Shown: one piece after another, positions 48,563 through 56,057 of the stretch
Numbering within the stretch: the first letter of the stretch is position 1
How the letters are laid out: each line of letters begins with the position of its first letter
From: an uncultured Oscillibacter sp.
GTDB taxonomy: Bacteria > Bacillota > Clostridia > Oscillospirales > Oscillospiraceae
Direction of reading: 5' to 3'
Length of the DNA stretch: 56,431 bases
Assembly: GCA_947244595.1 (NCBI GenBank)
Contig: CAMXKT010000003.1
Span: forward strand, 1 to 56,431
The notes under the pieces: model-generated
The model's input: only the letters and a program-made list of their open reading frames with translations
The model's database searches: none
What the model was told of the DNA's origin: nothing
Program-made: the position numbers and the translations under genes

Positions 48563-49894
48563 ATGAGCCTTGTCCAGTTGAAAACCGAGCTGCGCCAGGA
48601 GCTGAAGCTGACCCCTCAGCTGATGCAGTCCATGGAGCTTTTGCAGATGACCTCTCAGGAGCTGTTGGAGTACCTCTCCCGCCAGACGGAGGAGAACCCC
48701 CTGCTGGATCAGTCCGATCCGCCGGAGCGGGCCTATGAGGAGCTTCGCCGTCAGGCCGGATGGATCGACGGCGGCGTCCGGGACCGGGCCAGCTTCGCCC
48801 ACGAGGAGGCCGCTATAGAGGCCGGGCGGGAGGACAGCCGCCTGGAGAGCCTGTCCGCCTTCCTCCGGGATCAGATTCACCGCCTCCGGCTCCCCAAGCC
48901 CCTGAACGCCCTGTGCGAATATCTGGCGGAGCTGGTGGACGAGGACGGGTATCTGGCCCAGGAGGACTTGGAGGGCCTGACCTCCATGAAGATTCCCCAG
49001 GCCCTGACGGATCAGGCCCTGGAGACCCTCCAGAGCCTGGATCCCCCCGGCGTGGGGGCCCGGTCCCTGTCCGAGTGCCTGCTCCTCCAGCTCAGCCGCC
49101 GGAGCGGGGCGGACCCCGTGGCCATGGACGTGGCCGCCCGCTTCCTGCCGGAGCTGGGGCGGAAGCATTACGCCGCCATCGCCCAGAAGCTGGGCGTGGA
49201 CCCGGAGGCCGTCCGGGCGGCGGAAAAGATCATCGCCTCCCTGGAGCCCCGCCCCGGCCGGGCCTTCCAGAGCGCGGAGCCCGCGGTCTACGTCCGGCCC
49301 GACGTCTTCGTCGCCCAGATGGAGGGGGAGTGGAAGGTCATCCTGAACGAGTACTACCTGCCCCGGGTTTCCGTCAACGACTACTACCTCCGGCTTCTGA
49401 AAAGCTCCGACGAGAAGGAGACCCGGGATTACCTCCGGGAGAAGCTCCGGCAGGCCAAGTGGCTGCTCAGCAGCCTGGAGCGCCGGGGGAGCACCCTCCG
49501 CCGCTGCGCCGAAGCCGTGCTGGAGGCCCAGAGGCCCTTTTTCACCGGGGAGACGGGAACCCTGGCCCCCATGACCCTCTCTACCCTGGCGGAGGAACTG
49601 GCTCTCCACCCCTCCACGGTCTCCCGGGCCGTCCGGGGGAAGTACCTCCAGTGCCGCCAGGGTACATATCCCCTCCGGTATTTTTTCAGCCTCCCCGTCA
49701 GCGGCGGCGTGTCCCGCCAGGCGGCCAAGCAGACCCTGCTGACCCTGGTTCGGGAGGAGGACCGGCGCAGGCCCTACAGCGACCAGGACCTCTGCCGCCT
49801 GTTGGCGGAGCGGGGCGTCCAGGTGGCCCGGCGGACGGTGACCAAGTACCGCCTGGAGCTGGGGCTCGGGTCCTCGGCGGCCCGGAGGAAGTGA
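48563..49894 (+). CDS. rpoN: RNA polymerase sigma-54 factor
   Basis: Directs RNA polymerase to -24/-12 promoters that need an AAA+ activator. The 443-residue protein has the glutamine/leucine-rich N-terminal activator-interacting region (ELRQELKLTPQLMQSMELLQ), the core-binding domain, a helix-turn-helix (LALHPSTVSRAVRGKYLQ) and the RpoN box ARRTVTKYR near the C-terminus. AGGAGGG precedes the ATG. It is cotranscribed with the activator. Confidence 0.97.
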   Translation: MSLVQLKTELRQELKLTPQLMQSMELLQMTSQELLEYLSRQTEENPLLDQSDPPERAYEELRRQAGWIDGGVRDRASFAHEEAAIEAGREDSRLESLSAFLRDQIHRLRLPKPLNALCEYLAELVDEDGYLAQEDLEGLTSMKIPQALTDQALETLQSLDPPGVGARSLSECLLLQLSRRSGADPVAMDVAARFLPELGRKHYAAIAQKLGVDPEAVRAAEKIIASLEPRPGRAFQSAEPAVYVRPDVFVAQMEGEWKVILNEYYLPRVSVNDYYLRLLKSSDEKETRDYLREKLRQAKWLLSSLERRGSTLRRCAEAVLEAQRPFFTGETGTLAPMTLSTLAEELALHPSTVSRAVRGKYLQCRQGTYPLRYFFSLPVSGGVSRQAAKQTLLTLVREEDRRRPYSDQDLCRLLAERGVQVARRTVTKYRLELGLGSSAARRK

Positions 49895-49904
49895 CCCTGA
49901 AATG

Positions 49905-49940
49905 AAAAAAGGCCCCGCCGCGTGAGCGGCGGGGCTTCTT
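49905..49940. terminator. Bidirectional terminator between rpoN and an SLH gene
   Basis: Stem GCCCCGCCGC/GCGGCGGGGC with GTGA loop, preceded by an A6 run and followed by TTCTT, between convergent genes. Confidence 0.85.
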
Positions 49941-49948
49941 GTATCCGT

Positions 49949-51142
49949 TTACTTCATGGCTCTGTAAAGGAAGGTCACGATCTGGCCCCGAGTGCAGGTG
50001 TTCTCGGGGGAGAAGGTGGTCCCGTCCCCGGTGCCGGAGGTGACGCCGTTTTCCACGGCCCAGTTAATGGCTCCGGTGTTATGGGTTTCCTTGCTCACAT
50101 CGGTGAAGCCGGCCTCCGCCTTGGCCTCGGGGTGTCCGGCGATACGCCACATAAAGCCCACGGCCAGCATCCGGGTGCAGGGGGCGCTCACGTCTTCGTC
50201 CGGGCCGATGAGCTTCTGCTCCACGGCCCACTTGGCGGCGCTGTCCCGGTCGGACACGCCCTCAGCCGCGCCGGGCTTGCCGTTGGCCCGCCACAGGAAG
50301 GTCAGGATGTGGGAGATGGTGCAGGTGTCGGAGGGGCCGAAGGCAGTCTCGGTCTTTCCGGTGGTAATCCCCTCCTTCACAGCCCAGCCGATGGCCGGGG
50401 CGAAGGGGGAGCCCGCCGCCACGTCGGTGAAGGCGGAGCCAGGGAACTCCAGGTTTCCGGGCTTCTGGCTCTCGTCGGCGAAGGCGGCCGTTCCGGTGAC
50501 CTCGGAGCCCTCGCCCACGGTCAGGGACGCGCCCTCCTCCAGGGTCAGATCGCCGTCCACAAACAGAGCGCCGCCCACCTCCAGCTTCACGCCCTTGCCA
50601 AGAGTCAGGTCATGGCCGCGGACCTGGAGGGTGCCCTCCACGCTCAAATCCTTGGTCAGGGCCAGGTCGCCGCCGCTGACCACCAGGCAGTTGACAGGCT
50701 CGCCGTTGGCGTCCGCGATCATCTCTTCGATGTCCGGCTGGGTGCCGAAGATGTCCCGGTTATAGGTCTCCTCGTCGGGATGCCAGATGATGAAGGTCTC
50801 GCACATCTCGGCGATGTGGTCCCAGGTGTTCTCCTGGTCCTCGAAGATGAAGCGGCCCATGGGCACGTGGACCCACAGGACGGCGTCCGGGGCCATGGTC
50901 AGCTTGCCCTCTTTGGCGATCAGCGTAGGAGTCTCGACCATGAGGGGATATTCCACCGGCTTAGGGATGGTGACTTCGCCCACGATCTTGATCTCCTCAA
51001 CCTTTTCGTCCAGCACGGCGGCGAGGAACTCCTCGAAGTTCTTCACCTCTTTGGCATTCTCCCAGTCCTCCGCGAAGGCGGGGACCGTCAGGCCCAGGCA
51101 CATCGCCAGGGCCAGCGCCAGTGACAGCAGTTTTTTCCTCAT
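49949..51142 (-). CDS. Secreted SLH protein with beta-helix-like domain
   Basis: A 397-residue protein: signal peptide (about 1-25, ending AFA), a region of short repeated strands (LTKDLSVEGTLQVRGHDLTL, VGGALFVDGDLTLEEGASL; about 100-215) that looks like a right-handed beta helix, and three SLH motifs (about 222-397). The SLH part is nearly the same as in the two other proteins of this cluster (ITTGKTET, GPSDTCT, FLWRANGKPGAAEGV). The start at 51142 follows GAGGAG. Confidence 0.9.
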   Translation of the reverse strand: MRKKLLSLALALAMCLGLTVPAFAEDWENAKEVKNFEEFLAAVLDEKVEEIKIVGEVTIPKPVEYPLMVETPTLIAKEGKLTMAPDAVLWVHVPMGRFIFEDQENTWDHIAEMCETFIIWHPDEETYNRDIFGTQPDIEEMIADANGEPVNCLVVSGGDLALTKDLSVEGTLQVRGHDLTLGKGVKLEVGGALFVDGDLTLEEGASLTVGEGSEVTGTAAFADESQKPGNLEFPGSAFTDVAAGSPFAPAIGWAVKEGITTGKTETAFGPSDTCTISHILTFLWRANGKPGAAEGVSDRDSAAKWAVEQKLIGPDEDVSAPCTRMLAVGFMWRIAGHPEAKAEAGFTDVSKETHNTGAINWAVENGVTSGTGDGTTFSPENTCTRGQIVTFLYRAMK

Positions 51143-51245
51143 GTGTGTCTCCTCTTTTCCAAAAATTTTCCGGCGGACGGGGCCCTGGGGCGGGGCGGGA
51201 GGTAAAAATAAGGAAAGGGTTTCGCCCCGCCCGGGGCGTTCCGCC

Positions 51246-51463
51246 GGAAACATAAAAGCGGTGCCGAGTTTGGTAACCTCAGCACCGCATAAAATCCATG
51301 CGGACGCACACCTAGAAACCCTTTGCCGCTCTTGCAAAAGAGCCCGGCAATGGGTATAATAAGCCCGTGGTGTAGTTCAAGACTACTGTGCTGAGTGGCT
51401 GTTTCACTCGTACAGGGCCGCCGGGTGCGCCAACACCCTGCGGCCTGCCGCAATTATGTTTCC
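51246..51463 (-). ncRNA. Structured RNA, copy 1 of a pair (218 nt)
   Basis: Transcribed on the minus strand from just after a promoter with the same spacing as copy 2. It begins GGAAACATAATTGCGG and ends GCACCGCTTTTATGTTTCC, so its ends can pair. In between are hairpins GGCCGC/GCGGCC, GAGTG/CACTC, AGTAGT/ACTAC, GCTCTT/AAGAGC, CCGCAT/ATGCGG and GCGGTGC/GCACCGC. Compared with copy 2 many stems keep pairing although their bases differ. It lies 103 nt upstream of an SLH gene. Class unknown. Confidence 0.65.
51332..51360 (+). promoter_or_regulatory. Promoter-like sequence on the opposite strand of RNA copy 1
   Basis: On the plus strand TTGCAA and an exact TATAAT are 17 nt apart. The same arrangement is kept in copy 2 (54645-54673). 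It may be a real antisense promoter or a side effect of conserved RNA sequence. Confidence 0.4.
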
Positions 51464-51470
51464 TTTTCTG

Positions 51471-51499
51471 ATTTTAACCGATATCACGTCAAATTGCAA
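51471..51499 (-). promoter_or_regulatory. Promoter of structured RNA copy 1
   Basis: On the minus strand TTGCAA and TAAAAT are separated by 17 nt; the first RNA base would be within one or two positions of GGAAACAT. Confidence 0.65.
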
Positions 51500-51530
51500 G
51501 AGCTATTTGCCACACTTTGGCAAGAAGGAA

Positions 51531-51561
51531 AGCCCCGCCGTTCTCACGGCGGGGCCCTTTT
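51531..51561. terminator. Intrinsic terminator downstream of the repeat-bearing SLH gene
   Basis: CCCCGCCG/CGGCGGGG stem (51533-51554) between the SLH gene stop and the promoter of RNA copy 1. Confidence 0.7.
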
Positions 51562-51587
51562 CAGGTTACGGAACAGGTTGTATCGGC

Positions 51588-52433
51588 TTACTTGGACGCG
51601 CCGGACTCCGCGTTCTCCTCAGAAGCGGCGGCGGCCTGAGCGGCGCGATACAGGAAAGTCACGATCTGGCCCCGGGTGCAGGACTTCTCGGGCTCGAAGG
51701 TGGTGCCGTCTCCGGTGCCGGAGGTGACCTTGTTCTCCACGGCCCAGGCAATGGCCCCGGCGTAATCCGCTTCCTTATCCACGTCGGTGAAGCTGAGCTC
51801 CGCCTTGGACTCGGGCTTTCCGGCCACGCCCCACATGAAGCCAACGGCCATCACGCGGGTGCAGGGGGCGGAGACGTCCTGGTCCTCGCCGATCAGCTTC
51901 TGCTCCACGGCCCACTTGGCGGCGGCGTCACGGTCCGAAACGCCCTCGGCGGCGCCGGGCTTGCCGTTGGCTCGCCACAGGAAGGTGATGATGTGGGACA
52001 CGGTGCAGGTGTCGGAGGGGCCGAAGGTGGTCTCGGTCTTGCCGGTGGTGATGCCCTCGGCGACCGCCCAGTCAATGGCCTTGGCGAAGGGGGAGTCGGC
52101 GGCTACGTCGGTGAACTTGGGAGCGGCGGGAGCCTCGTCCTCGGTGGGCTCTTTGGCCTCGTCCTTTTTCTCCTCGCCTTCGGCGGGAGCTTCGGCCTCG
52201 TCCTTCTTTTCCTCGCCCTCGGCGGGAGCTTCGGCCTCGTCCTTCTTTTCCTCGCCCTCGGCGGGAGCTTCGGCCTCGTCCTTCTTCTCTTCGCCTTCGG
52301 CGGGGGCCTGGGTCTCTTCCTTCTTTTCCTCGGGGGAAGCGGCATCGGCCTTGCTCTCTTCGGCGAAGGCGGGGACGGCCAGGCTCAGGCACAGTACCAG
52401 CGCCAGCGCCAGGGATAACAGCTTTTTCTTCAT
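51588..52433 (-). CDS. Secreted SLH protein with Glu/Lys-rich tandem repeat spacer
   Basis: A 281-residue protein: signal peptide (about 1-25, ending AFA), a charged spacer made of four 13-residue repeats of the type APAEGEEKKDEAE (about 40-91), and three SLH motifs (about 100-270) ending TRGQIVTFLYRAAQA. There is almost no other domain, so it may be a wall-bound charged spacer protein. The start at 52433 follows GGAGGAA. It has its own promoter and terminator. Confidence 0.9.
   Translation of the reverse strand: MKKKLLSLALALVLCLSLAVPAFAEESKADAASPEEKKEETQAPAEGEEKKDEAEAPAEGEEKKDEAEAPAEGEEKKDEAEAPAEGEEKKDEAKEPTEDEAPAAPKFTDVAADSPFAKAIDWAVAEGITTGKTETTFGPSDTCTVSHIITFLWRANGKPGAAEGVSDRDAAAKWAVEQKLIGEDQDVSAPCTRVMAVGFMWGVAGKPESKAELSFTDVDKEADYAGAIAWAVENKVTSGTGDGTTFEPEKSCTRGQIVTFLYRAAQAAAASEENAESGASK
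52162..52317 (-). repeat. Four 39-bp tandem repeats in an SLH gene
   Basis: Units at 52162-52200, 52201-52239, 52240-52278 and 52279-52317; the middle two are identical and the outer ones differ by a few bases. The unit length is a multiple of three, so copy number can change without breaking the frame. Confidence 0.9.
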
Positions 52434-52490
52434 GTTGGTTCCTCCTAAGTTTTTCGCTCCGCCGCCTGCGCGGCGGAGATATCAGGACGC

Positions 52491-52519
52491 ATTGTACTAC
52501 TTCCTGTCGGAAAATGCAA
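52491..52519 (-). promoter_or_regulatory. Sigma-A promoter of the repeat-bearing SLH gene
   Basis: On the minus strand TTGCAT and TACAAT are separated by 17 nt, about 55 nt before the start codon. Confidence 0.7.
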
Positions 52520-52553
52520 GTGTATTTATTACGGCAAAGCAAAAAAAGGTCCC

Positions 52554-52595
52554 GTAAAAAATCAACTGCGGACCCAGCAAAGCGGTCCGCAGTTG
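52554..52595 (-). terminator. Intrinsic terminator of the amber-split SLH gene
   Basis: Perfect stem CAACTGCGGACC/GGTCCGCAGTTG (52563-52574, 52584-52595) followed on the minus strand by ATTTTTTAC. Confidence 0.85.
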
Positions 52596-52662
52596 AAGGC
52601 GAAGGAATTTTCCGTCCGGCGGAGCTTTCCGCCAAAGGCGGGAAGCATAGCGGTAAGGGAAA

Positions 52663-54213
52663 TTATTGAGCGGAGGGGGCGTAAGCGGCCCGGTACAGGA
52701 AGGTCACGATCTGGCCCCGGGTGCAGGTGGTGTCGGGGGAGAAGGTGCTGCCGTCTCCGGTGCCTGCGGTGATCTCCCGCTCCACAGCCCAGGCCACGGC
52801 GGCGGCGTAAGCCGCGTCCTTGGCCACGTCGGTGAAGTCGGCCTCGGCCTCAGCCTCGTTGCTCCCGGCGGACTGCCAGATGTACTGCATGGCCATGGCG
52901 CGGGTGCAGGGGGCGTCCAGGTTCTCGTCCTCAGCGATGAGCTTCTGTTCCACGGCCCACTTGGCGGCGGCGTCCCGGTCCTTCACGCCCTCGGCCGCGC
53001 CGGGCTTGCCGTTGGCGCGCCACAGGAAGGTCAGGATATGGGACACGGTGCAGGTGTCGGAGGGGCCGAAGGTGGTCTCGGTCTTGCCGGTGGTGATGCC
53101 CTCTTCCACGGCCCAGTCAATGGCCTTGGCGAAGGGGGAAGTGGGGGCCACGTCGGTGAACTTGGGAGCGGCGGCGGGGGTTTCAGTCTCGGCGGGCTTT
53201 TCTTCCCGGGCGCCGGGCTTCACGTTCTGGACCTGGTCCACGTTTTTCTTGGCGTCGTAGGTCTCAGAGGCGTCATAGTTGAATTCCAGCTCCGTGGTGA
53301 TCTTGTCGCTCTTGGGGATGAACCAAATGGCGCCGTCCAGGCTCATGGTGCATTCCGCCAGGACGGTAGCGCCCTCGGGGGCCTTCTCGGCCACGTCCAG
53401 CTTGCCGTCCTTGTCAAAGAAGACCATGGTTCCGCAGTTGTTGGCGTCGGGTTTGATGTCTTCGCCCTTCATTTTTTTGTTGGATCCGTTGTAGACCACT
53501 TTGCAGTCGATGTTGGGTCCCACGCCCGCGTCGCCTTCCTTGGTGGCCATCTTATAGTCCCAGCGGGAGGCGAAGTACACGCCGTTTTCATCGGGCTTCA
53601 GCATGGTGCGGATTTCCTTGGTCTCGTCGGTGGTGCCCTTGCACTCCTTGAAGTCCTGGATCAGCTGGACGGAGCCCGCGGGGGCCTCGGCCTGCTCCTG
53701 GGCGGCGGCGTCCAGGGGGAAGGCGTCCACGCTGTTGGCGTCTTCCGGCTTGGCGTCCTTGTACTAGAATTTCACGGCCATTTCCAAGTCGTCGGTCTTG
53801 GGCATGGCGATGACGGTCCAATTTTCCAGGTCCACCTTGAACTTGGCGACTTTTTTCGCGTCGTCGGGGGCGCTTTCGGTGCTGGTCTCCACCTTGCCGT
53901 CCTTTTCAAAGACGCTGACTTTCACGTCCTTCAGGCCGTCCAGCTTCAGGTCCTTGGTCTTGACCTTGTAGTCCTCTCCCTTGTAGGTGACGGTGAGGCT
54001 GATGTTTTCCACCTCATACTTCCAGGGGGAGATGTAGTAGCCGCCCTCTACGTCCACGTAGGTGGCGGTTCCCTTGCCGTCGTCCACACCCTCGGTCTGG
54101 AAGTCGTGCTTGACTTTCATTTCCTTGGCCTGGTAGATGGTGCTGGCGTACGCCGCGGGGATCATGGCGCAGATCATGGCCAGCGTGAGAAGCAGGGACA
54201 AAAACTTTTTCAT
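52663..54213 (-). pseudogene. SLH protein gene interrupted by an in-frame TAG codon
   Basis: Two open frames lie in the same register, separated only by TAG at 53764-53766. The upstream part (54213-53764) encodes a signal peptide and one domain of 149 residues; the downstream part (from 53763 to 52663) continues with YKDAKPEDANS, a second related domain (YNGSNKKMKGED), and three SLH motifs nearly the same as in the neighbouring genes. Intact, the product would be 516 residues. As written, a secreted 149-residue protein without a wall anchor would be made. Promoter and terminator are intact, so the mutation is recent, a variant, an assembly error or read through. Confidence 0.82.
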
Positions 54214-54275
54214 TGGTATGCCTCCATTCGGTTTTAGGGGGGCCTTCCGCCGGTATCCCAATTTAAGGTATTTTT

Positions 54276-54304
54276 AGTATAGCACCCAAAACTGTCAGTT
54301 TCAA
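54276..54304 (-). promoter_or_regulatory. Sigma-A promoter of the amber-split SLH gene
   Basis: On the minus strand TTGAAA and TATACT are separated by 17 nt. It lies downstream of RNA copy 2, so that RNA is not needed to express the gene. Confidence 0.75.
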
Positions 54305-54386
54305 TTTACGCGCCGCCGAAATGCAACCGTTTGCCTTGTATATTTTTACGATATTTCCACCCTTTTTTTGCGAAACTCCCCCAGTG

Positions 54387-54422
54387 AAAATGCCCCCGCG
54401 CCTTGCGGCGCGGGGGCATTTT
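54387..54422. terminator. Intrinsic terminator between RNA copy 2 and the SLH promoter
   Basis: Perfect 16-bp stem AAAATGCCCCCGCGCC/GGCGCGGGGGCATTTT with a TTGC loop. Between it and RNA copy 2 there is also a CTCCGGCGGG/CCCGCCGGAG hairpin (about 54453-54477) but no gene. Confidence 0.85.
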
Positions 54423-54542
54423 GCGGATCAAGCCGGTCCCTGGCGGGACCTCCGGCGGGGCGCGCCCGCCGGAGAGGGAGGAAAGGGATGGCGGGGGGAA
54501 ACCGCCGTGTGTGGGACCTCCCCCTCCGGTTGGGCGTCCGCC

Positions 54543-54776
54543 GGAAACATAAAAACGGCGCCGGGTCCCAAGAACTCAGCGCCGCCTGAGAGCATGCGAA
54601 CGCACGGCTCATCATCCCCGTTCCCGCGTTCCCGCTATCCACCCTTGCAAAAGTGTGGGGGAATGGGTATAATAAAGCCCGTGGTGCAGTTCAACTGCTG
54701 TGCTGAGTGGGTCTGTCACTCGTACAGGGCCGCTGGGCGCTGTCCACGCCTGGCGGCCTGCCGCATTCATGTTTCC
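54543..54776 (-). ncRNA. Structured RNA, copy 2 of a pair (234 nt)
   Basis: Homologous to the RNA at 51246-51463. It begins GGAAACATGAATGCGGCAGG and ends GCGCCGTTTTTATGTTTCC, and again the ends pair. Conserved blocks include CGGCCCTGTACGAGTGA, CCACTCAGCACAG and ACCACGGGCTT. Stems differ in sequence but keep pairing: GCAGT/ACTGC here against GTAGT/ACTAC in copy 1, and GGCGCTGAG/CGGCGCC against GGTGCTGAG/CGGCACC. It lies between serA and the amber-split SLH gene. No open frame is conserved. Confidence 0.65.
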
Positions 54777-54783
54777 GCTTCCT

Positions 54784-54812
54784 ATTGTAACCCGGATTTC
54801 CCCAAATTGCAA
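54784..54812 (-). promoter_or_regulatory. Promoter of structured RNA copy 2
   Basis: On the minus strand TTGCAA and TACAAT are separated by 17 nt, at the same distance from GGAAACAT as in copy 1. Confidence 0.65.
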
Positions 54813-54839
54813 GGGGTTTCCGGCAAAGTCCCCAAAATG

Positions 54840-54867
54840 CCCCGCCTGTCTCAAAGGACAGGCGGGG
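54840..54867. terminator. Intrinsic terminator of serA
   Basis: Stem CCCCGCCTGTC/GACAGGCGGGG with a short loop, directly after serA on the minus strand; a T run follows on the plus side. Confidence 0.8.
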
Positions 54868-54877
54868 TTGTTTTTCC

Positions 54878-55786
54878 TCAGAAGCTCTCCACGATGTCCA
54901 CCAGCTCCTGGCCGATGCGCTTCTGGGCCTCCCTGGTGCCCGCGCCGATGTGGGGGGTGCAGGAGACCGCCGGGTGCTGGGCCAGGGCCCAGTTGGGGTC
55001 CTTCTCGCTCAGCCACACGTCCAGGCCCGCCGCCCGGACCTTGCCGGACTCCAGGGCCTCCAGCAGGGCGGCCTCGTCCACGTTGCTCCCCCGGGAGACG
55101 TTGACGACCACCACGCCGTCCTTCATCTTTCCCAGGCTCTCCCGGTCCACCAGGGCCTTGGACCCGCCGGGGGCGCAGAGGATCAGCACGTCGGCCCCCG
55201 CCAGCAGCTCGTCCATGGAGACGAATTTCATGGTCTCGCACTCGCAGCCCTCGGGCTTATTCCGGTGGACGGTGGAGAGGACCTTCATCCCCAGGGCCTG
55301 ACACTTGGCCCCCACCAATTGGCCGATGCGGCCGTAGCCGATGATTCCGGCGGTCTTCCCGGAGAGCTCGAAGCCCTTGGAGTAGGCCTTCTTCTCCCAC
55401 TTGTTCTCCCGCATGGTGTGGCCCGCGATGGAGATGTTCCGGGCGCAGGAGAACAGGAGGGCCAAGGCCAGCTCCGCCACGGCGTTGGAGGAGGCCCGGG
55501 GGGTGTTCCGCACGGCGATGCCCGCCGCCTCGGCGTAGGGAATGGCGATGTTGTCCATGCCCACCCCGGCCCGGATGATGAGCTTCAGGTTTCCGCCCCG
55601 GGCGGCGTCGATCTGGGGCTCCCGGATCTTCGTGGCGGAGCGGATGATGACGGCGTCGAAGTCCCGCAGGGCGGGGCCCAGGGCGTCGGGCTCATAGAAC
55701 TGCTCCACCACCTCGTAACCATCCTCCCGGAGCTTCGCCACGGCGGAGGCATCCATCCCGTCGGTGACCAATACGCGCTTTAACAT
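54878..55786 (-). CDS. serA: D-3-phosphoglycerate dehydrogenase
   Basis: Oxidises 3-phosphoglycerate with NAD as the first step of serine synthesis. The 302-residue protein is the short form without a C-terminal ACT domain. It shows the NAD-binding GIIGYGRIGQLVG (about 147-159), the substrate-region RAGVGMDNI (about 72-80), and the catalytic His in CTPHIGAGTREAQ (about 279). It lies after serC on the same strand, so serC-serA make a serine operon with a gap of about 270 bp between them. Confidence 0.94.
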   Translation of the reverse strand: MLKRVLVTDGMDASAVAKLREDGYEVVEQFYEPDALGPALRDFDAVIIRSATKIREPQIDAARGGNLKLIIRAGVGMDNIAIPYAEAAGIAVRNTPRASSNAVAELALALLFSCARNISIAGHTMRENKWEKKAYSKGFELSGKTAGIIGYGRIGQLVGAKCQALGMKVLSTVHRNKPEGCECETMKFVSMDELLAGADVLILCAPGGSKALVDRESLGKMKDGVVVVNVSRGSNVDEAALLEALESGKVRAAGLDVWLSEKDPNWALAQHPAVSCTPHIGAGTREAQKRIGQELVDIVESF

Positions 55787-56057
55787 AGTGTTGTACCCCT
55801 TTCTTTGTTTCAGCGCACCCCAGGGGCGCTGTCGTCGGCTTCCTCATACCCATTGGGGGACAGGTATGTCCGGCAACCCGGAAGGGGTCCAGGGGCTTTG
55901 CCCCTGGTTTTCCGCCCTTGGCGGAAAATAAATTTAAATCATTTTTGCGACGACATGCGCGTCACAAAAATACCAAGACTCCAGCCGCCTTGGGCGGCGG
56001 CTCCAGTGACCGATGTCACTGGAGGGGGGAATCTAAAGGGGGGACGAAGTCCCCTCT
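55787..56057. repeat. Cluster of palindromes between serC and serA
   Basis: No gene. Several perfect hairpins stand in a row: CCAGGGGCTTTGCCCCTGG (55889), TCCGCC/GGCGGA (55911), GCCGCC/GGCGGC (55984), TCCAGTGAC/GTCACTGGA (56002-56023) and GGGGAC/GTCCCC (about 56039). The last is followed by CTCTTTAA at the serC stop. They look like REP-type intergenic elements and may also end or process the transcript. Confidence 0.55.

Noticed and set aside
53764..53766. Pyrrolysine or other recoding at the amber codon
   Set aside because: TAG is used as an ordinary stop elsewhere here (miaB, the module 2 acidic protein), and nothing in the window supports a recoding system.
51246..54776. T-box, cobalamin, c-di-GMP or 6S identity for the RNA pair
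   Set aside because: Single words (for example CCACTC or ACC..GC) recall known motifs, but the full consensus elements are absent and the RNA is a multi-hairpin with paired ends.
51456..54850. Short frames starting MFPFLILTDI and MFPLPIVTRI next to the two structured RNAs
   Set aside because: They share a few residues only because the underlying promoter and RNA start sequence is conserved; there is no ribosome site and the frames end differently.
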